DNA of 64,000 bases from Halosimplex halobium (GCF_051414055.1 NZ_JBLKNX010000001.1:248001-312000), one strand, 5' to 3'. Shown: positions 17,564 to 26,338, numbered from the stretch's first letter. Notes: generated by a model from the letters alone, not told the origin. Translations and numbers: made by a program.

Positions 17564-17944
17564 ATGACCGACCGTGCCGCCGAGCGCGCCCGTTCCTACT
17601 ACCGCGCGCTCGACGAGGGGGACTACGACGCACTCGCGGCCCTGCTGGCCGAGGGGTTCGTCCACGACCGGCCGGACAGGACTATCGAGGGTCGCGACCG
17701 CTTCGTCCGGTTCATGCGCGAGGACCGCCCGCAGAAAGACACCGGCCACCGCGTCGACGCGGTGTTCGAGGCCGGCAGCGGTACGGGCGACCGGGACGCC
17801 GACGGCACCGCCGGGACCGACCGCGAGCGCGTCGCCGTCCGGGGTCGCCTGCTCGCCGCCGACGGGTCGGCGATCACCGGCTTCGTCGACGTGTTCTCAC
17901 TGGTCGAGGGCCGGATCGAGCGGATCGAGACCTACACCGACTGA
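17564..17944 (+). CDS. NTF2/SnoaL-like fold protein
   Basis: 126 residues with the cone-shaped NTF2-like pattern: an N-terminal helix (RARSYYRALDEGDYDALAALL), AEGFVHDRP, GRDRFVRFMREDRP, then beta strands ending VDVFSLVEGRIERIETYTD. Members include ketosteroid isomerases and binding proteins without catalysis; function cannot be assigned. It follows the redoxin gene by 46 bp, so co-transcription is possible. Confidence 0.85.
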   Translation: MTDRAAERARSYYRALDEGDYDALAALLAEGFVHDRPDRTIEGRDRFVRFMREDRPQKDTGHRVDAVFEAGSGTGDRDADGTAGTDRERVAVRGRLLAADGSAITGFVDVFSLVEGRIERIETYTD

Positions 17945-17987
17945 GCGCGGTTGTCGCGCGGAGCGCTCCGGGGCGCAGACATCGACT

Positions 17988-18149
17988 CGCTCTCTGCGTC
18001 ACTCCTTCTCGCCGGCGCCGACCGCTGGGTATCGCCGGCGAGCCCGACGCGCTCTCTGCGTCACTCCTTCTCGCCGGCGCCGACCGCTGGGTATCGCCGG
18101 CGAGCCCGACGCGCTCCCGTGCGCGTCACTCCTTCTCGCCGGCGCCGAC
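17988..18149 (-). repeat. 62-bp tandem duplication of the serS 3' end
   Basis: Two full 62-bp units (17988-18049, 18050-18111) and part of a third that runs into the serS coding end. Each unit carries the last codons and stop of serS (…GAGEKE-stop) plus an inverted repeat cgccggcga / tcgccggcg. The third copy has a few inserted bases. This is a recent local duplication of the gene end and possibly of its terminator hairpin. Confidence 0.85.
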
Positions 18150-19508
18150 GGCGCTCTCGCCGACCGGCTCGCGGCCGTCGATGACTTCCTGGCCGTCCAT
18201 GTAGGGGCGCAGCGCCTCCGGGACGGTGACGGTGCCGTCGTCGTTCTGGTAGTACTCCAGGATGGCGACCATCACGCGCGGGACTGCCACGCCGCTGCCG
18301 TTGAGCGTGTGGAGGTACTCGGCCGACTCGTGGCGCTCGGGGCGGTAGCGCAGGCCGGCGCGGCGCGCCTGGAAGTCCTCGAAGTTCGAGACGGACGACA
18401 CTTCCAGCCAGCGGCCGCCCGCGTCCGGGCCCTCGTCCATGTCGTCGGCCGGCGCCCACACCTCGATGTCGTACTTCTTGGCCTGGGTGAACCCCATGTC
18501 GCCGGTGCACATGTCGAGCACGCGGTATGGCAGGCCGAGCCGCTGGAGCACCGCCTCGGCCTCGCTCAGCAGGCCCTCCAGCCGGTCGTAGCTGTTCTCC
18601 GGGCGGACGAAGTTGACCAGTTCGACCTTGTTGAACTGGTGGACGCGGACGTAGCCGCGCGTCTCGGTGCCGTGCTCGCCGGCCTCCCGCCGGAAGTTCG
18701 GGGAGAACGCCTGGTGTTTCAGCGGGAGGTCGTCGTCCAGCAGGATCTCGTCGCGGTACATGTTGGTGACCGGTACCTCCGCGGTGGGGAGCAGCCACAG
18801 GTCGTCGTCGTCGTAGTCGTCGTCCTGGCGGGCCTCGACGCGGTAGGCGTCCTCGGCGAACTTGGGGAGCTGACCGGTCCCGCGCATCGACGCGGAGTTC
18901 ACAGGTATGGGGGGCATCACCTCGACGTAGTCCTGCTCGCGGTGGACATCGAGGAAGAAGTCGACCAGCGCCCGCTCCAGGCGCGCGCCGTCGCCCTTGA
19001 CGAACTGGAAGCCGCCGCCCGACACCTTCGCGCCGCGTTCGAAGTCGAGGATGTCGAGTTCCTCGCCCAGGTCGTAGTGGGGGGTCACCTCGTCGGGGTC
19101 GACCCGCAGGTCGTCGAACCCCTCGCGGTAGCGCTCGACGTTGTCGCTCTCGTCCTCGCCGGTCGGCACCGACTCGTGGGGCACGTTCGGGATTTCGAGG
19201 AGCCGTTCTTCGAGTTCGGCCTCCAGTTCGTCCGCGCGGTCCTCGACCTCCTGGAGTTCGTCTTTGAGTTCCTGGGAGCGCTCGATGGCCTCCTGGGCCT
19301 CCTCGTCTTTTCCTTCCTGTTTGAGTTCGCCAATTTTGCTGGAGACCTCGTTGCGCTCGTGGCGGAGGCTGTCGCCGCGGGCCTTCAGTTCGCGCCACTC
19401 CTCGTCGATCTCGAGGATCTCGTCCAGGTCGACGCCCGTGACGCCCTTGCGCTCGATGGCGTCCCGGACCGCCTCGGGGTTCTCCCGGACGAACTGCCTG
19501 CTTAACAT
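18126..19508 (-). CDS. serS: Seryl-tRNA synthetase
   Basis: 460-residue class II aminoacyl-tRNA synthetase charging tRNA-Ser. N-terminal coiled-coil arm (LKARGDSLRHERNEVSSKIG ... ELQEVEDRADELEAELEERL), then the catalytic domain with motif 2 (FRREAGEHGTETRGYVRVHQ), GGRWLEVSSVSNFEDFQARR, and motif 3 (LNGSGVAVPRVMVAILEYYQ). This is the common rather than the methanogen-type SerRS. Start at ATG 19506-19508 (MLSRQFVRENPEAVRDAI); longer frames upstream run into the repeat element. The 3' end is tandemly duplicated downstream. Confidence 0.97.
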   Translation of the reverse strand: MLSRQFVRENPEAVRDAIERKGVTGVDLDEILEIDEEWRELKARGDSLRHERNEVSSKIGELKQEGKDEEAQEAIERSQELKDELQEVEDRADELEAELEERLLEIPNVPHESVPTGEDESDNVERYREGFDDLRVDPDEVTPHYDLGEELDILDFERGAKVSGGGFQFVKGDGARLERALVDFFLDVHREQDYVEVMPPIPVNSASMRGTGQLPKFAEDAYRVEARQDDDYDDDDLWLLPTAEVPVTNMYRDEILLDDDLPLKHQAFSPNFRREAGEHGTETRGYVRVHQFNKVELVNFVRPENSYDRLEGLLSEAEAVLQRLGLPYRVLDMCTGDMGFTQAKKYDIEVWAPADDMDEGPDAGGRWLEVSSVSNFEDFQARRAGLRYRPERHESAEYLHTLNGSGVAVPRVMVAILEYYQNDDGTVTVPEALRPYMDGQEVIDGREPVGESAVGAGEKE

Positions 19509-19633
19509 GGTCGCCGGTTCTCGATGGAGGGAAGTAGGCGTGTCGGTCCGATGTGAATCCGTGACGACCGCGGGAGAGCGGGGAGTCGGCACGGTGAACG
19601 CTACCGCGACCGCAGCGCGAACTGGACCGCAGA

Positions 19634-19905
19634 ACAGCGTGAAAGCCCCGACGCGTTCGACTCGGGCGCCTCGCTGCGCGCTTCGCTCACTGCGTTCGCT
19701 GCAGTGCTTGCGTCGTCGGCCGTCGTCGAACGCGTCGCCCCTTTCATTCCCGCCCGCACAGACTGGCCGATCAGCCGACACGGGCGGGAATGAAAGGGGC
19801 CGCTCGCTCCGGGAAGACGGACGACGTAAGCACCGCAGCCGAGTGGAACGAGGCGAGGAGCGCAGCGAGGCCCTCGACCGGAGCGAGTGGGGGCTTTCAC
19901 GCTGT
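19634..19905. repeat. Structured repeat element, short copy
   Basis: Same 16-bp terminal inverted repeats as the element at 8277-8744 (19634-19649 and 19890-19905). The same central hairpin is present with perfect 20-bp arms (19737-19756 with 19781-19800) and a nearly identical loop containing actggccgatcagccga. Flanking stretches gacgcgttcgactcggg and ccctcgaccggagcg are shared. The short trinucleotide-loop hairpins of the long copy are missing. Both copies sit between divergent genes. Confidence 0.85.
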
Positions 19906-19916
19906 TCGCGGTCGTC

Positions 19917-19976
19917 GTGGAGTTCGCGGTCGTGGAGTTCGCGGTCGTGGAGTTCGCGGTCGTGGAGTTCGCGGTC
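19917..19976. repeat. 15-bp tandem repeat, four perfect copies
   Basis: gtggagttcgcggtc is repeated four times without change, starting 12 bp after the right end of the short repeat element. A partial unit lies at 19904-19913. It is non-coding and probably a slippage product. Confidence 0.9.
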
Positions 19977-20064
19977 GGGGCAGTCGCGATCGGAGGGATC
20001 GCATGAGGAACCGGTACACCTCGGAGCGATACCCGTTTGTGTACAGACCCGTACCTACGAACAC

Positions 20065-20919
20065 ATGACCGAGCCGTCGACGATCGAGTTGCCGGACGGC
20101 CGCACGCTCGCCTACGCAGAGTACGGCGACCCCGAGGGGACGCCCGTGTTCGCCTTCCACGGCGTCATCGGGTCGCGGCTGATGTGGTCGCTGTGCGACG
20201 AGGCCGCTCGCGAACGGAATATCCGACTGGTCGCCCCCGACCGCCCGGGGTTCGGCGCCTCGGCGTTCCAGCGCAACCGGCGGCTGCTCGACTGGCCGAC
20301 CGACGTGTGCGCGCTGGCCGACTCGCTGGGCGTCGACCGCTTCGGCGCCGTCGGCTTCTCCGGCGGCGGGCCCCACGCGATGGCCTGCGCCCACGCCGTG
20401 CCCGACCGGGTCCGCGGTGTCTCGCTGGTGAGCACTGTCACGCCACCCGAGACGCGGGACCGCGCGGACCCGTTCAACGAGGCGGTGCTGTCGGCGACGC
20501 GGTTCGTGCCGGGGTTCTCCCAGGCGGCGTTCGCCTCCTCGGCGTGGCTGGCGGAGAACGCCCGGTCGCAGTTCCGCACCGCGCTGAAGGCCGGCTCGCC
20601 GCCCGAGGACCGGGCGGTGTTCGACAGTCCGGCGGGCGAGACGCTGTTCGCCGACGGCGTCGAGGCGTTCCGCAACGGCGCCCGCGGCCCGGCCCACGAC
20701 CTGCCGCTCGTCGGCAACGACTGGGGGTTCGACGTCCGGGAGTGTCGGGTCCCGGTCGACCTCTGGCACGGTCGCGCGGACGCGACCGTCGGTCCGGACC
20801 TGGCGCGGGCGTTCGGCGACCTGCTCCCCGAGGCCGACCTCTACCTCGGCGACGGGGCCCACTACTCGACGTACGTCGACAACCGCGGCGCCCTCCTCGA
20901 CGCGGCCGCCGCGTGCTGA
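20065..20919 (+). CDS. Alpha/beta hydrolase
   Basis: 284-residue serine hydrolase. An oxyanion-hole strand (VFAFHGVIGSRLMW), the nucleophile elbow GFSGGGPHAM (Ser about 99), a late acid in LWHGRADATVGPDL and a His in GDGAHYSTY complete the triad. Closest in style to haloalkane dehalogenase/esterase-type proteins; substrate unknown. No signal peptide. ATG at 20065 directly precedes the first conserved strand. Confidence 0.92.
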   Translation: MTEPSTIELPDGRTLAYAEYGDPEGTPVFAFHGVIGSRLMWSLCDEAARERNIRLVAPDRPGFGASAFQRNRRLLDWPTDVCALADSLGVDRFGAVGFSGGGPHAMACAHAVPDRVRGVSLVSTVTPPETRDRADPFNEAVLSATRFVPGFSQAAFASSAWLAENARSQFRTALKAGSPPEDRAVFDSPAGETLFADGVEAFRNGARGPAHDLPLVGNDWGFDVRECRVPVDLWHGRADATVGPDLARAFGDLLPEADLYLGDGAHYSTYVDNRGALLDAAAAC

Positions 20920-21158
20920 CCGACGAACTGCCTCGCGGAGTGGCGTTCAGGACCGGCGAGCGCTGTTGCAGTTGCGGTGAGCGGTTGCAGTGCGGTCGGC
21001 GCGCGCTGGAGCGCGCGTTCATGCGCGCGACCGTAGCCGCGCGAAGGCTGAGAGAGTGAGTGGAACGAACGAGCGAATCGGCTGGGGTGGTTCGTGGCTG
21101 TCTGCGGTGCTGTGCGGTCGCGGTCCCTGGTGTCCGCGCGAACGTGTGAGCGCGGGCT

Positions 21159-21178
21159 CGGGAGAGCTTGCTCTCCCG
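21159..21178. repeat. Perfect short hairpin (cgggagagc / gctctcccg)
   Basis: Nine-base arms with a 2-nt loop. The same stem occurs in the long repeat element at 8518-8538 with a 3-nt loop. Confidence 0.8.
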
Positions 21179-21221
21179 GTGGACTGAAAGGGCGAGGCGC
21201 GCTCGCGTGCAGTTCAGTCGC

Positions 21222-21273
21222 CTGAGCGACCCCTACCCGAAGCGGCCTCCGGCCGCGAGGGTATGTCGCTCAG
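21222..21273. repeat. Layered inverted repeat (cruciform) with tcc loop
   Basis: Outer arms ctgagcgac (21222-21230) and gtcgctcag (21265-21273). Middle arms taccc and gggta. Inner arms gcggcc and ggccgc close on a tcc loop. The 3-nt tcc loop is shared with hairpins of the 8277-8744 element. Confidence 0.75.
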
Positions 21274-21280
21274 CGACCGC

Positions 21281-21450
21281 GAGCGTGCCGAGGGCTTTCA
21301 CCGCCTGCTGTCGAGTGTTATCGAGTCGATTCAGAACGAGCGTGCCGAGGGCTTTCAGCGCTTTCCGTTTCCTGCGGTTGCGGTCACTGCTAGCGAGCGT
21401 GCCGAGGGCTTTCACCGCCTGCTGTCCCCTGCAGTCACCGATACTGCTAT
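21281..21450. repeat. Three 57-bp tandem units sharing a 20-bp core
   Basis: gagcgtgccgagggctttca occurs at 21281, 21338 and 21395, exactly 57 bp apart. Copies 1 and 3 match over about 32 bp; the remainder of each unit differs. Read on the minus strand, the core begins tgaaagccc, like the terminal repeats of the elements at 8277 and 19634. Confidence 0.85.
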
Positions 21451-21571
21451 GGGCCGAAGACTCTCATCGTCGACTACGCTGGCCGACGGTCCCGCGGCTC
21501 GGCGGCGGAAACAGTGGATTCGGAGGGGCCAAAACCGGCTACCCGTGGTGCTCACGGGGCCGCGAGGGTGG

Positions 21572-21865
21572 TCAGGCGACGTTGAAGCCCTTGTCTCGAA
21601 GGAAGTCCTCGACGCGTCCAGTGTGGTTGCCCTGGAGTTCGATGGCGCCGTCCTCGACGGTCCCCCCGCAGGCGAACTTCGACTTGAGGTCCGACGAGAG
21701 GCTGTCCATGTCGACGTCCTTCGGGTCGAATCCCTCGATGATCGTTACCTCCTTCCCGTATCGGCGCTCGTCGATGCGGACGCTGATCTCCTGGGAGTCC
21801 TTGGCGACGTCCTCGCAGACGCAGAGCTCCTGGGGCAGCCCACACGTGGAGCAGACCTCAGACAT
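21572..21865 (-). CDS. Translation initiation factor SUI1 (aIF1)
   Basis: 97 residues. An N-terminal CxxC-x4-CxC knuckle (VCSTCGLPQELCVCED) precedes the eIF1 fold (ISVRIDERRYGKEVTIIEGF, LSSDLKSKFACGGTVEDGAIELQGNHTGRVEDFL). aIF1 binds the small ribosomal subunit and guards start-codon fidelity. Length and motifs are typical for haloarchaea. Monocistronic. Confidence 0.96.
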   Translation of the reverse strand: MSEVCSTCGLPQELCVCEDVAKDSQEISVRIDERRYGKEVTIIEGFDPKDVDMDSLSSDLKSKFACGGTVEDGAIELQGNHTGRVEDFLRDKGFNVA

Positions 21866-22089
21866 GCTGACCCGTGCGCTCGGCTTCGGTGGTTGACGGG
21901 CTGTGACTGAGGTCGTGCGGCGTACTCGCCTTGTTCAGCGAGCAGACTTCCGACATTACGCATCCGCCTACGAAATCGACCTATTAAACACTGTCGGGAC
22001 TTCCCACGGGCGCCGTCCCGGCGGCCGGTCCGGCGGGTGCCGTGTCGTCGCGGAAACCCCCGCCGGAACCCGGGCGCCGCGCCGGACGT

Positions 22090-24354
22090 TCAGGCACCGC
22101 GCCAGCCGACCATCTCGTCGACGATGTCGACCGCCCGGTCGGCCTCCTCGCGGGTGACCCGGCCGGCGTACTTCGCGCGTTCACGGACCGCCGCGACCTG
22201 CGCGGCGCGCTCGTCGGCGCCGATGGCGGCGAGGTACTGCCGGGGCGTCTCCTCCGGGCGGCGCGGGCGGTGGCGCTCGGCGAGGACGTACTCCAGGCGC
22301 TCGAAGGCCCGTTCGGCGTCGGTCTCGGGGTCGCTCGTCGGCTGGTAGCGCAGCCACACCGCCCGGTAGACCCGGCCGGTGACGCCCGTCCGCCGGAGCG
22401 CGACGACCGCGCCGACCAGAACGATGACCGACAGCGCCGCCTCCGCGCGGGTGGGCGGCCGACCGCCGAACGGTCCGGTCGCCCCCTCGTCGTCGCCTCC
22501 GCCGTCGCCGGCCTCGCCGCCGGGCGGGTTGGTCGGCGGGGACGTGATGGTCGGGCCCGAGACGTTCACGTCCTCGGAGGGACCGCCGCCCGGGCGGGTG
22601 ATCCGGTCGGGGACGGTGACCTCGCCGGGGGCCTCCTGGGCGGGTTGCTCGGCGCGTGGGGTCAGCGGCGCGGGCGTCGCCGTCGGCGTCGGCGTCCACT
22701 CGCCGTCCCCGGTCTCGTTCGTGTCCACGTCTGTGCGGTTGTTCGCGCGGGCCTCCGCGAGTTCGCCCTGTTCGGCGCTCAGCCGGGGGCCGGCCGGCGT
22801 CGGGTCGAAGCGCACCCAGCCCACGTCGGGGAAGAACACCTCGACCCACGCGTGGGCGTTGTAGCCGCGGACGACCCACTCGTCCTCGGCGACGCGCTCG
22901 CCGGGCGTGTAGCCGACGGCCATCCGCGCCGGGATGTCCTGGCTCCGCAGCATCGTCACCATCGTCGTCGCGAAGTACGTGCAGTAGCCGGCGTCCATCT
23001 CGAAGAGGAACTCGTCGGCGACGTTGCCGCGGGGCCGCTGCACGTCCAGCGAGTAGTTCTTGTTGTTCTCCAGCCACCGCTCGACGACGCGGGCGGTCGC
23101 GTAGGGGTTGTCCGCGCGGGCGGTGATCCGGGCGGTGCGCTCGCCGACGCGGTCGGGCGTGCTCGACGGCAGCCGCGTGTACCGCTCGGCGACCGCCGAG
23201 GGGTAGTCCGTCCCGGCCGACCGCAGGTCGCGGGCGCTCGCGACGGGGACGCGGCTGGTGACGCTGTAGCGCTCGCCGCTCGCCAGCGTGCCGTCCAGCG
23301 CCAGCCCGTCGAGGTCGGTCACGCGCGTCCGCTCGGCGACGCTCCCGTCGACCTCCACGGGCTTCCAGGCCGCCGGCAGGACCCCGATCTCGTCGATGGC
23401 GGTGACCGTCTGGCGGACCGTCCGGCTCTGGCCGGCCGGCCCGCGCAGGCGGCCGCTGTAGGAGTGGCTGCTCCCGGTGCGGACCCAGCCGTCGCCGGTG
23501 TATCGGTCGTAGCTGCCGATCCGCCAGTAGGACTCGGCGTCGCTCTCGACGCGGAACCGCACCGCCGGCGACAGCGAGAGGTTGCCGGCGACCCCCAGCT
23601 GGCTGTCGGCCCGGACGAGGTTCGCCTCGACGGTGCCGCCGGCGCCGGGCCCGCCGGTCTGGAAGCTCGACCACGTGTCGGCGGTCCGCGAGGGACCGGC
23701 CGGGACGACCGGCGCGACCGCCGAGAGGACGATCAGCGCCGCCAGCAGGACCGCCAGCGGCTCCGCCGCCTTCAGGGAGTCGCCCCGGCGGTCCATGTCG
23801 CCGACCGCGACGGCCGCGATCGCGCCGACGACGCCCAGCAGCGTCGTCACGTTCGCGGCGTCGCCGGTCAGTACGAGGAAGCCCAGCGTCGCCCCGCCGG
23901 CGACGACGCTCCCGACGTAGCGGCGCCGCATGGCGAGATACCACGTCAGGAACAGGGGGCCGGGCGAGACGCCGAGCACCCACAGGTCGACGTTGGTCAC
24001 CTGCAGCAGCGACCGCCCGGTCATCAGCGCGATGGCGTCGGTGACCAGCGGGACCAGCGGCGGCTGGCGCGGCAGGCTGAAGATGTACAGCGTCAGCCCG
24101 CCGGCCAGCAGGCCGACGGCGACGACGGCCGCCCAGCGCAGCCGCAGCGACCGCGACAGCGCCGTCGCCGCCCCCAGCGCCAGCGCCGACAGGACGAGAA
24201 AGCCCGTCGGGTCGCCCGTCACGTCGATGAACCGATAGAAGACGGAGCCGTAGGCCGCGACCAGCAACCCCACCCCGCCGAGCGCGACGGCCCTGACGGG
24301 GTCGACCTCGTCGAGGTCGAACGCGGCGTCGGCCGCGCGCGTCCCGACGCTCAC
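22090..24354 (-). CDS. Transglutaminase-like membrane protein (TgpA/DUF3488 type)
   Basis: 754 residues. About six N-terminal membrane helices (DUF3488 region), then a large extracytoplasmic transglutaminase core: GYCTYFATTMVTMLRSQ (Cys), YNAHAWVEVF (His) and VRFDPTPA (Asp), the full papain-like triad. A further helix (AALSVIVLVGAVVALRR) and a C-terminal DUF4129-like cytoplasmic tail follow. Last gene of a MoxR-DUF58-transglutaminase operon; its GTG start (24352-24354) overlaps the DUF58 stop by 4 bp (GTGA). Such operons are thought to work in folding, cofactor insertion or cell-surface maintenance; the substrate is unknown. Confidence 0.92.
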   Translation of the reverse strand: MSVGTRAADAAFDLDEVDPVRAVALGGVGLLVAAYGSVFYRFIDVTGDPTGFLVLSALALGAATALSRSLRLRWAAVVAVGLLAGGLTLYIFSLPRQPPLVPLVTDAIALMTGRSLLQVTNVDLWVLGVSPGPLFLTWYLAMRRRYVGSVVAGGATLGFLVLTGDAANVTTLLGVVGAIAAVAVGDMDRRGDSLKAAEPLAVLLAALIVLSAVAPVVPAGPSRTADTWSSFQTGGPGAGGTVEANLVRADSQLGVAGNLSLSPAVRFRVESDAESYWRIGSYDRYTGDGWVRTGSSHSYSGRLRGPAGQSRTVRQTVTAIDEIGVLPAAWKPVEVDGSVAERTRVTDLDGLALDGTLASGERYSVTSRVPVASARDLRSAGTDYPSAVAERYTRLPSSTPDRVGERTARITARADNPYATARVVERWLENNKNYSLDVQRPRGNVADEFLFEMDAGYCTYFATTMVTMLRSQDIPARMAVGYTPGERVAEDEWVVRGYNAHAWVEVFFPDVGWVRFDPTPAGPRLSAEQGELAEARANNRTDVDTNETGDGEWTPTPTATPAPLTPRAEQPAQEAPGEVTVPDRITRPGGGPSEDVNVSGPTITSPPTNPPGGEAGDGGGDDEGATGPFGGRPPTRAEAALSVIVLVGAVVALRRTGVTGRVYRAVWLRYQPTSDPETDAERAFERLEYVLAERHRPRRPEETPRQYLAAIGADERAAQVAAVRERAKYAGRVTREEADRAVDIVDEMVGWRGA

Positions 24355-25373
24355 GACTCGACCCCCCGCGTGGTCAGCGGGTTCTCGCGGCTGACCGTAA
24401 TCTCCTCGAAGTCGCGCTCGTCGGCGCCGAAGGTGATCGAGACGCCGTCGCCGGTGGCCCGGACCACCACGTCGGCGTCGGCGAGGACGTCGTCGTCCAG
24501 CGCGTACGACTTGAACGGCGAGGTGAAGTCGGTGTCCGTCTCCGCGAGCGCGGCCAGCAGCCGCTGGCGGTGGCCCTCGCCGCGACCCAGCCGGACGTGG
24601 GCGTCGGGCAGCCGCAGCTCGACGGCCAGCCCCGCGTCCAGCGCCATGACGGCCACGCTGGCGGCCGCCGCCGCCATCCCGTCGATCGACCCCGCCGCCC
24701 CCGTCGCCGCGACCGTGATGTCGTCGTCCTCGACGCGGTTGTCGGCGAACTGCGTCACGTAGATCTCGTCGGGGGACTTGGCGGTCGACTTCCAGTTGAT
24801 GTCCCGCAGCGGGTCGCCCGGCGCGTACTCGCGGACGGAGTCGAACTCCTGGCGCTCGATCTCCGAACGTTCGAGGACGTGTTGCAGGATGACCTCCCGC
24901 CCGGCGACCTGGTAGACGGGCGGGTAGACGAGCACGCGCGTCGCCGCCCCCGACTGGGTGGTCCGCTGGACCAGCCCCAGCATGTCGCGGACGCGGATCT
25001 CCAGCGGGCCGAGCCTGTGGCGGCCCCGTTCGACACAGGTCAGCGTGTAGGTAAGCGTCGTCGGTAGCGACGCCTCGGCGCTGGCGCCCTCCGCGGCCAG
25101 CCCCTCGGGGATCGTCTCCTCGATCTCGGCGACGCCGCCGCCGTCGACCGCGACGCTCACCTCGCGGGTGTCGCCCGGGAAGGCGGCGGGGACGTGGTCG
25201 CGTTCGACCGTCGGCGCCGGCGTGCGCCACAGCTGGACCGTCGAGGCCACCAGCGCGAGGACGGCCGGCGCGGCGACGGCGTTGAGCGCGCGGGCGCCGT
25301 AGGTGAGCGCCAGCACCTCCGCGAGGACGACCACCCCCAGGACGCCGTAGCCCCTGCGTGTCAGCTGCATCAC
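24351..25373 (-). CDS. DUF58 domain-containing membrane protein
   Basis: Up to 340 residues. Two N-terminal membrane helices (GVLGVVVLAEVLALTYG and the next) precede a DUF58/VWA-like region with the hallmark VREYAPGDPLRDINWKSTAK. This is the partner usually encoded beside MoxR ATPases, probably displaying a metal-binding VWA-type surface. The start is ambiguous: GTG at 25373 (GTGA overlap with MoxR stop) or ATG at 25370 (TGATG overlap); both keep tight coupling. Confidence 0.92.
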   Translation of the reverse strand: MMQLTRRGYGVLGVVVLAEVLALTYGARALNAVAAPAVLALVASTVQLWRTPAPTVERDHVPAAFPGDTREVSVAVDGGGVAEIEETIPEGLAAEGASAEASLPTTLTYTLTCVERGRHRLGPLEIRVRDMLGLVQRTTQSGAATRVLVYPPVYQVAGREVILQHVLERSEIERQEFDSVREYAPGDPLRDINWKSTAKSPDEIYVTQFADNRVEDDDITVAATGAAGSIDGMAAAAASVAVMALDAGLAVELRLPDAHVRLGRGEGHRQRLLAALAETDTDFTSPFKSYALDDDVLADADVVVRATGDGVSITFGADERDFEEITVSRENPLTTRGVES

Positions 25374-26338
25374 TCGACGCGGACTGATTCGAGCGCGTTC
25401 TCGACGACGGCCCGCGGCGTCGTCTCGTCGGTACTCGTCCGGATGCGGTGCGGGAAGACGACCTCGGCCTCCGTCTGCACGTCGTCGGGGATGACGTAGT
25501 CCCGGCCCTCCAGGATCGCCCGGCCCTGCGCGGCCCGCAGGACGGCGAGCCCGCCGCGGGGGCTGACGCCGAGTTCGGCGTGGCGGCGGGTGAACTGCGA
25601 CAGCCGCGTCACGTACGCGCGGACGCTCTCCTCGACGGTCACGTCCGCGGCCGTCTCGCGGGCCCGACGCAGGTCGTCCAGCGTCGCCACCGACCCCAGC
25701 TCCTCGATGGGGTGGTGGCCGACCATCCGGTCGAGCATCTCCGTCTCTTCGTCGCGGCCTGGGTAGCCCAGCTGGAGCTTCTTCATGAACCGGTCGAGCT
25801 CGGCCATCGGCAGCTCGTAGGTGCGGTCGCGCTCGACGGTGTTCTGGGTCGCGATGACGGTGAACGGGTGGGGCAGGCTGTGGGTCTCCCCGTCGACAGT
25901 CACCTGGTCCTCCTCCATCGCTTCGAGCAGCGCCGACTGGGTCTTCGGCGGCGCGCGGTTGATCTCGTCGCCGAGGACGACGTTGGCGAAGACGGGCCCG
26001 GGGCGGAACTCGAAGGTCTCGGTCTCCTGGTTGTAGACGTTGACGCCGGTCACGTCCGACGGCAGCAGGTCGGGCGTGAACTGGACCCGCTTGAAGGATC
26101 CGTCGAACGACCGGGAGACCGCGCGGGCGAGCATCGTCTTGCCGACGCCGGGCACGTCCTCCAGCAGGATGTGCCCGCGCCCGAGCAGGGCGGTGAGGAT
26201 GTGCTCGACCTCGTTGTGGTGGCCGACGATCACCTGTTCGACGTTGTCGACGACCCGCGAGGCGACCGTCTGGGCGTCGTCTACGTCTTCGACCGTGCTC
26301 TCCTGGCGACCGGAGACTGGGGTGTCTGTGTCTGTCAT
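25370..26338 (-). CDS. MoxR family AAA+ ATPase
   Basis: 322 residues. Walker A EDVPGVGKTMLAR, Walker B LGDEINRAPPKTQSALLEAM, sensor I ATQNTVERDRTYELPMAELDRF, and a lid domain with VSPRGGLAVLRAAQGRA. MoxR ATPases act as chaperone-like remodelers for VWA/DUF58 partners. First gene of the three-gene operon; the 247-bp gap upstream should hold its promoter. Confidence 0.95.
   Translation of the reverse strand: MTDTDTPVSGRQESTVEDVDDAQTVASRVVDNVEQVIVGHHNEVEHILTALLGRGHILLEDVPGVGKTMLARAVSRSFDGSFKRVQFTPDLLPSDVTGVNVYNQETETFEFRPGPVFANVVLGDEINRAPPKTQSALLEAMEEDQVTVDGETHSLPHPFTVIATQNTVERDRTYELPMAELDRFMKKLQLGYPGRDEETEMLDRMVGHHPIEELGSVATLDDLRRARETAADVTVEESVRAYVTRLSQFTRRHAELGVSPRGGLAVLRAAQGRAILEGRDYVIPDDVQTEAEVVFPHRIRTSTDETTPRAVVENALESVRVE

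Larger units (their letters stand above)
19509..20064. other. Gene-free 556-bp gap with a short repeat element and a 15-bp minisatellite
   Basis: Divergent upstream regions of serS and the alpha/beta hydrolase surround the second structured repeat (19634-19905) and an adjoining tandem repeat (19917-19976). No gene seen. Confidence 0.8.
20920..21571. other. Gene-free 652-bp gap rich in inverted and tandem repeats
   Basis: Lies between convergent ends of the hydrolase and SUI1 genes. It contains GC-rich hairpins (e.g. 21159-21178), a layered cruciform (21222-21273) and three 57-bp-spaced repeats (21281-21450). No convincing gene; Arg-rich or low-complexity frames here are repeat artefacts. Confidence 0.8.

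Noticed and set aside
21281..21450. Three regularly spaced repeats resembling a mini CRISPR array
   Set aside because: Only three units, the repeat matches over just 20 bp in one copy, spacers are not clearly of foreign type, and no cas gene is near. It fits better with the inverted-repeat family in this window.
22042..24762. 906-codon plus-strand open frame opposite the transglutaminase and DUF58 genes
   Set aside because: GC-rich antisense artefact: Arg/Asp/Gly-rich, no domains, while the minus strand carries clear family motifs.
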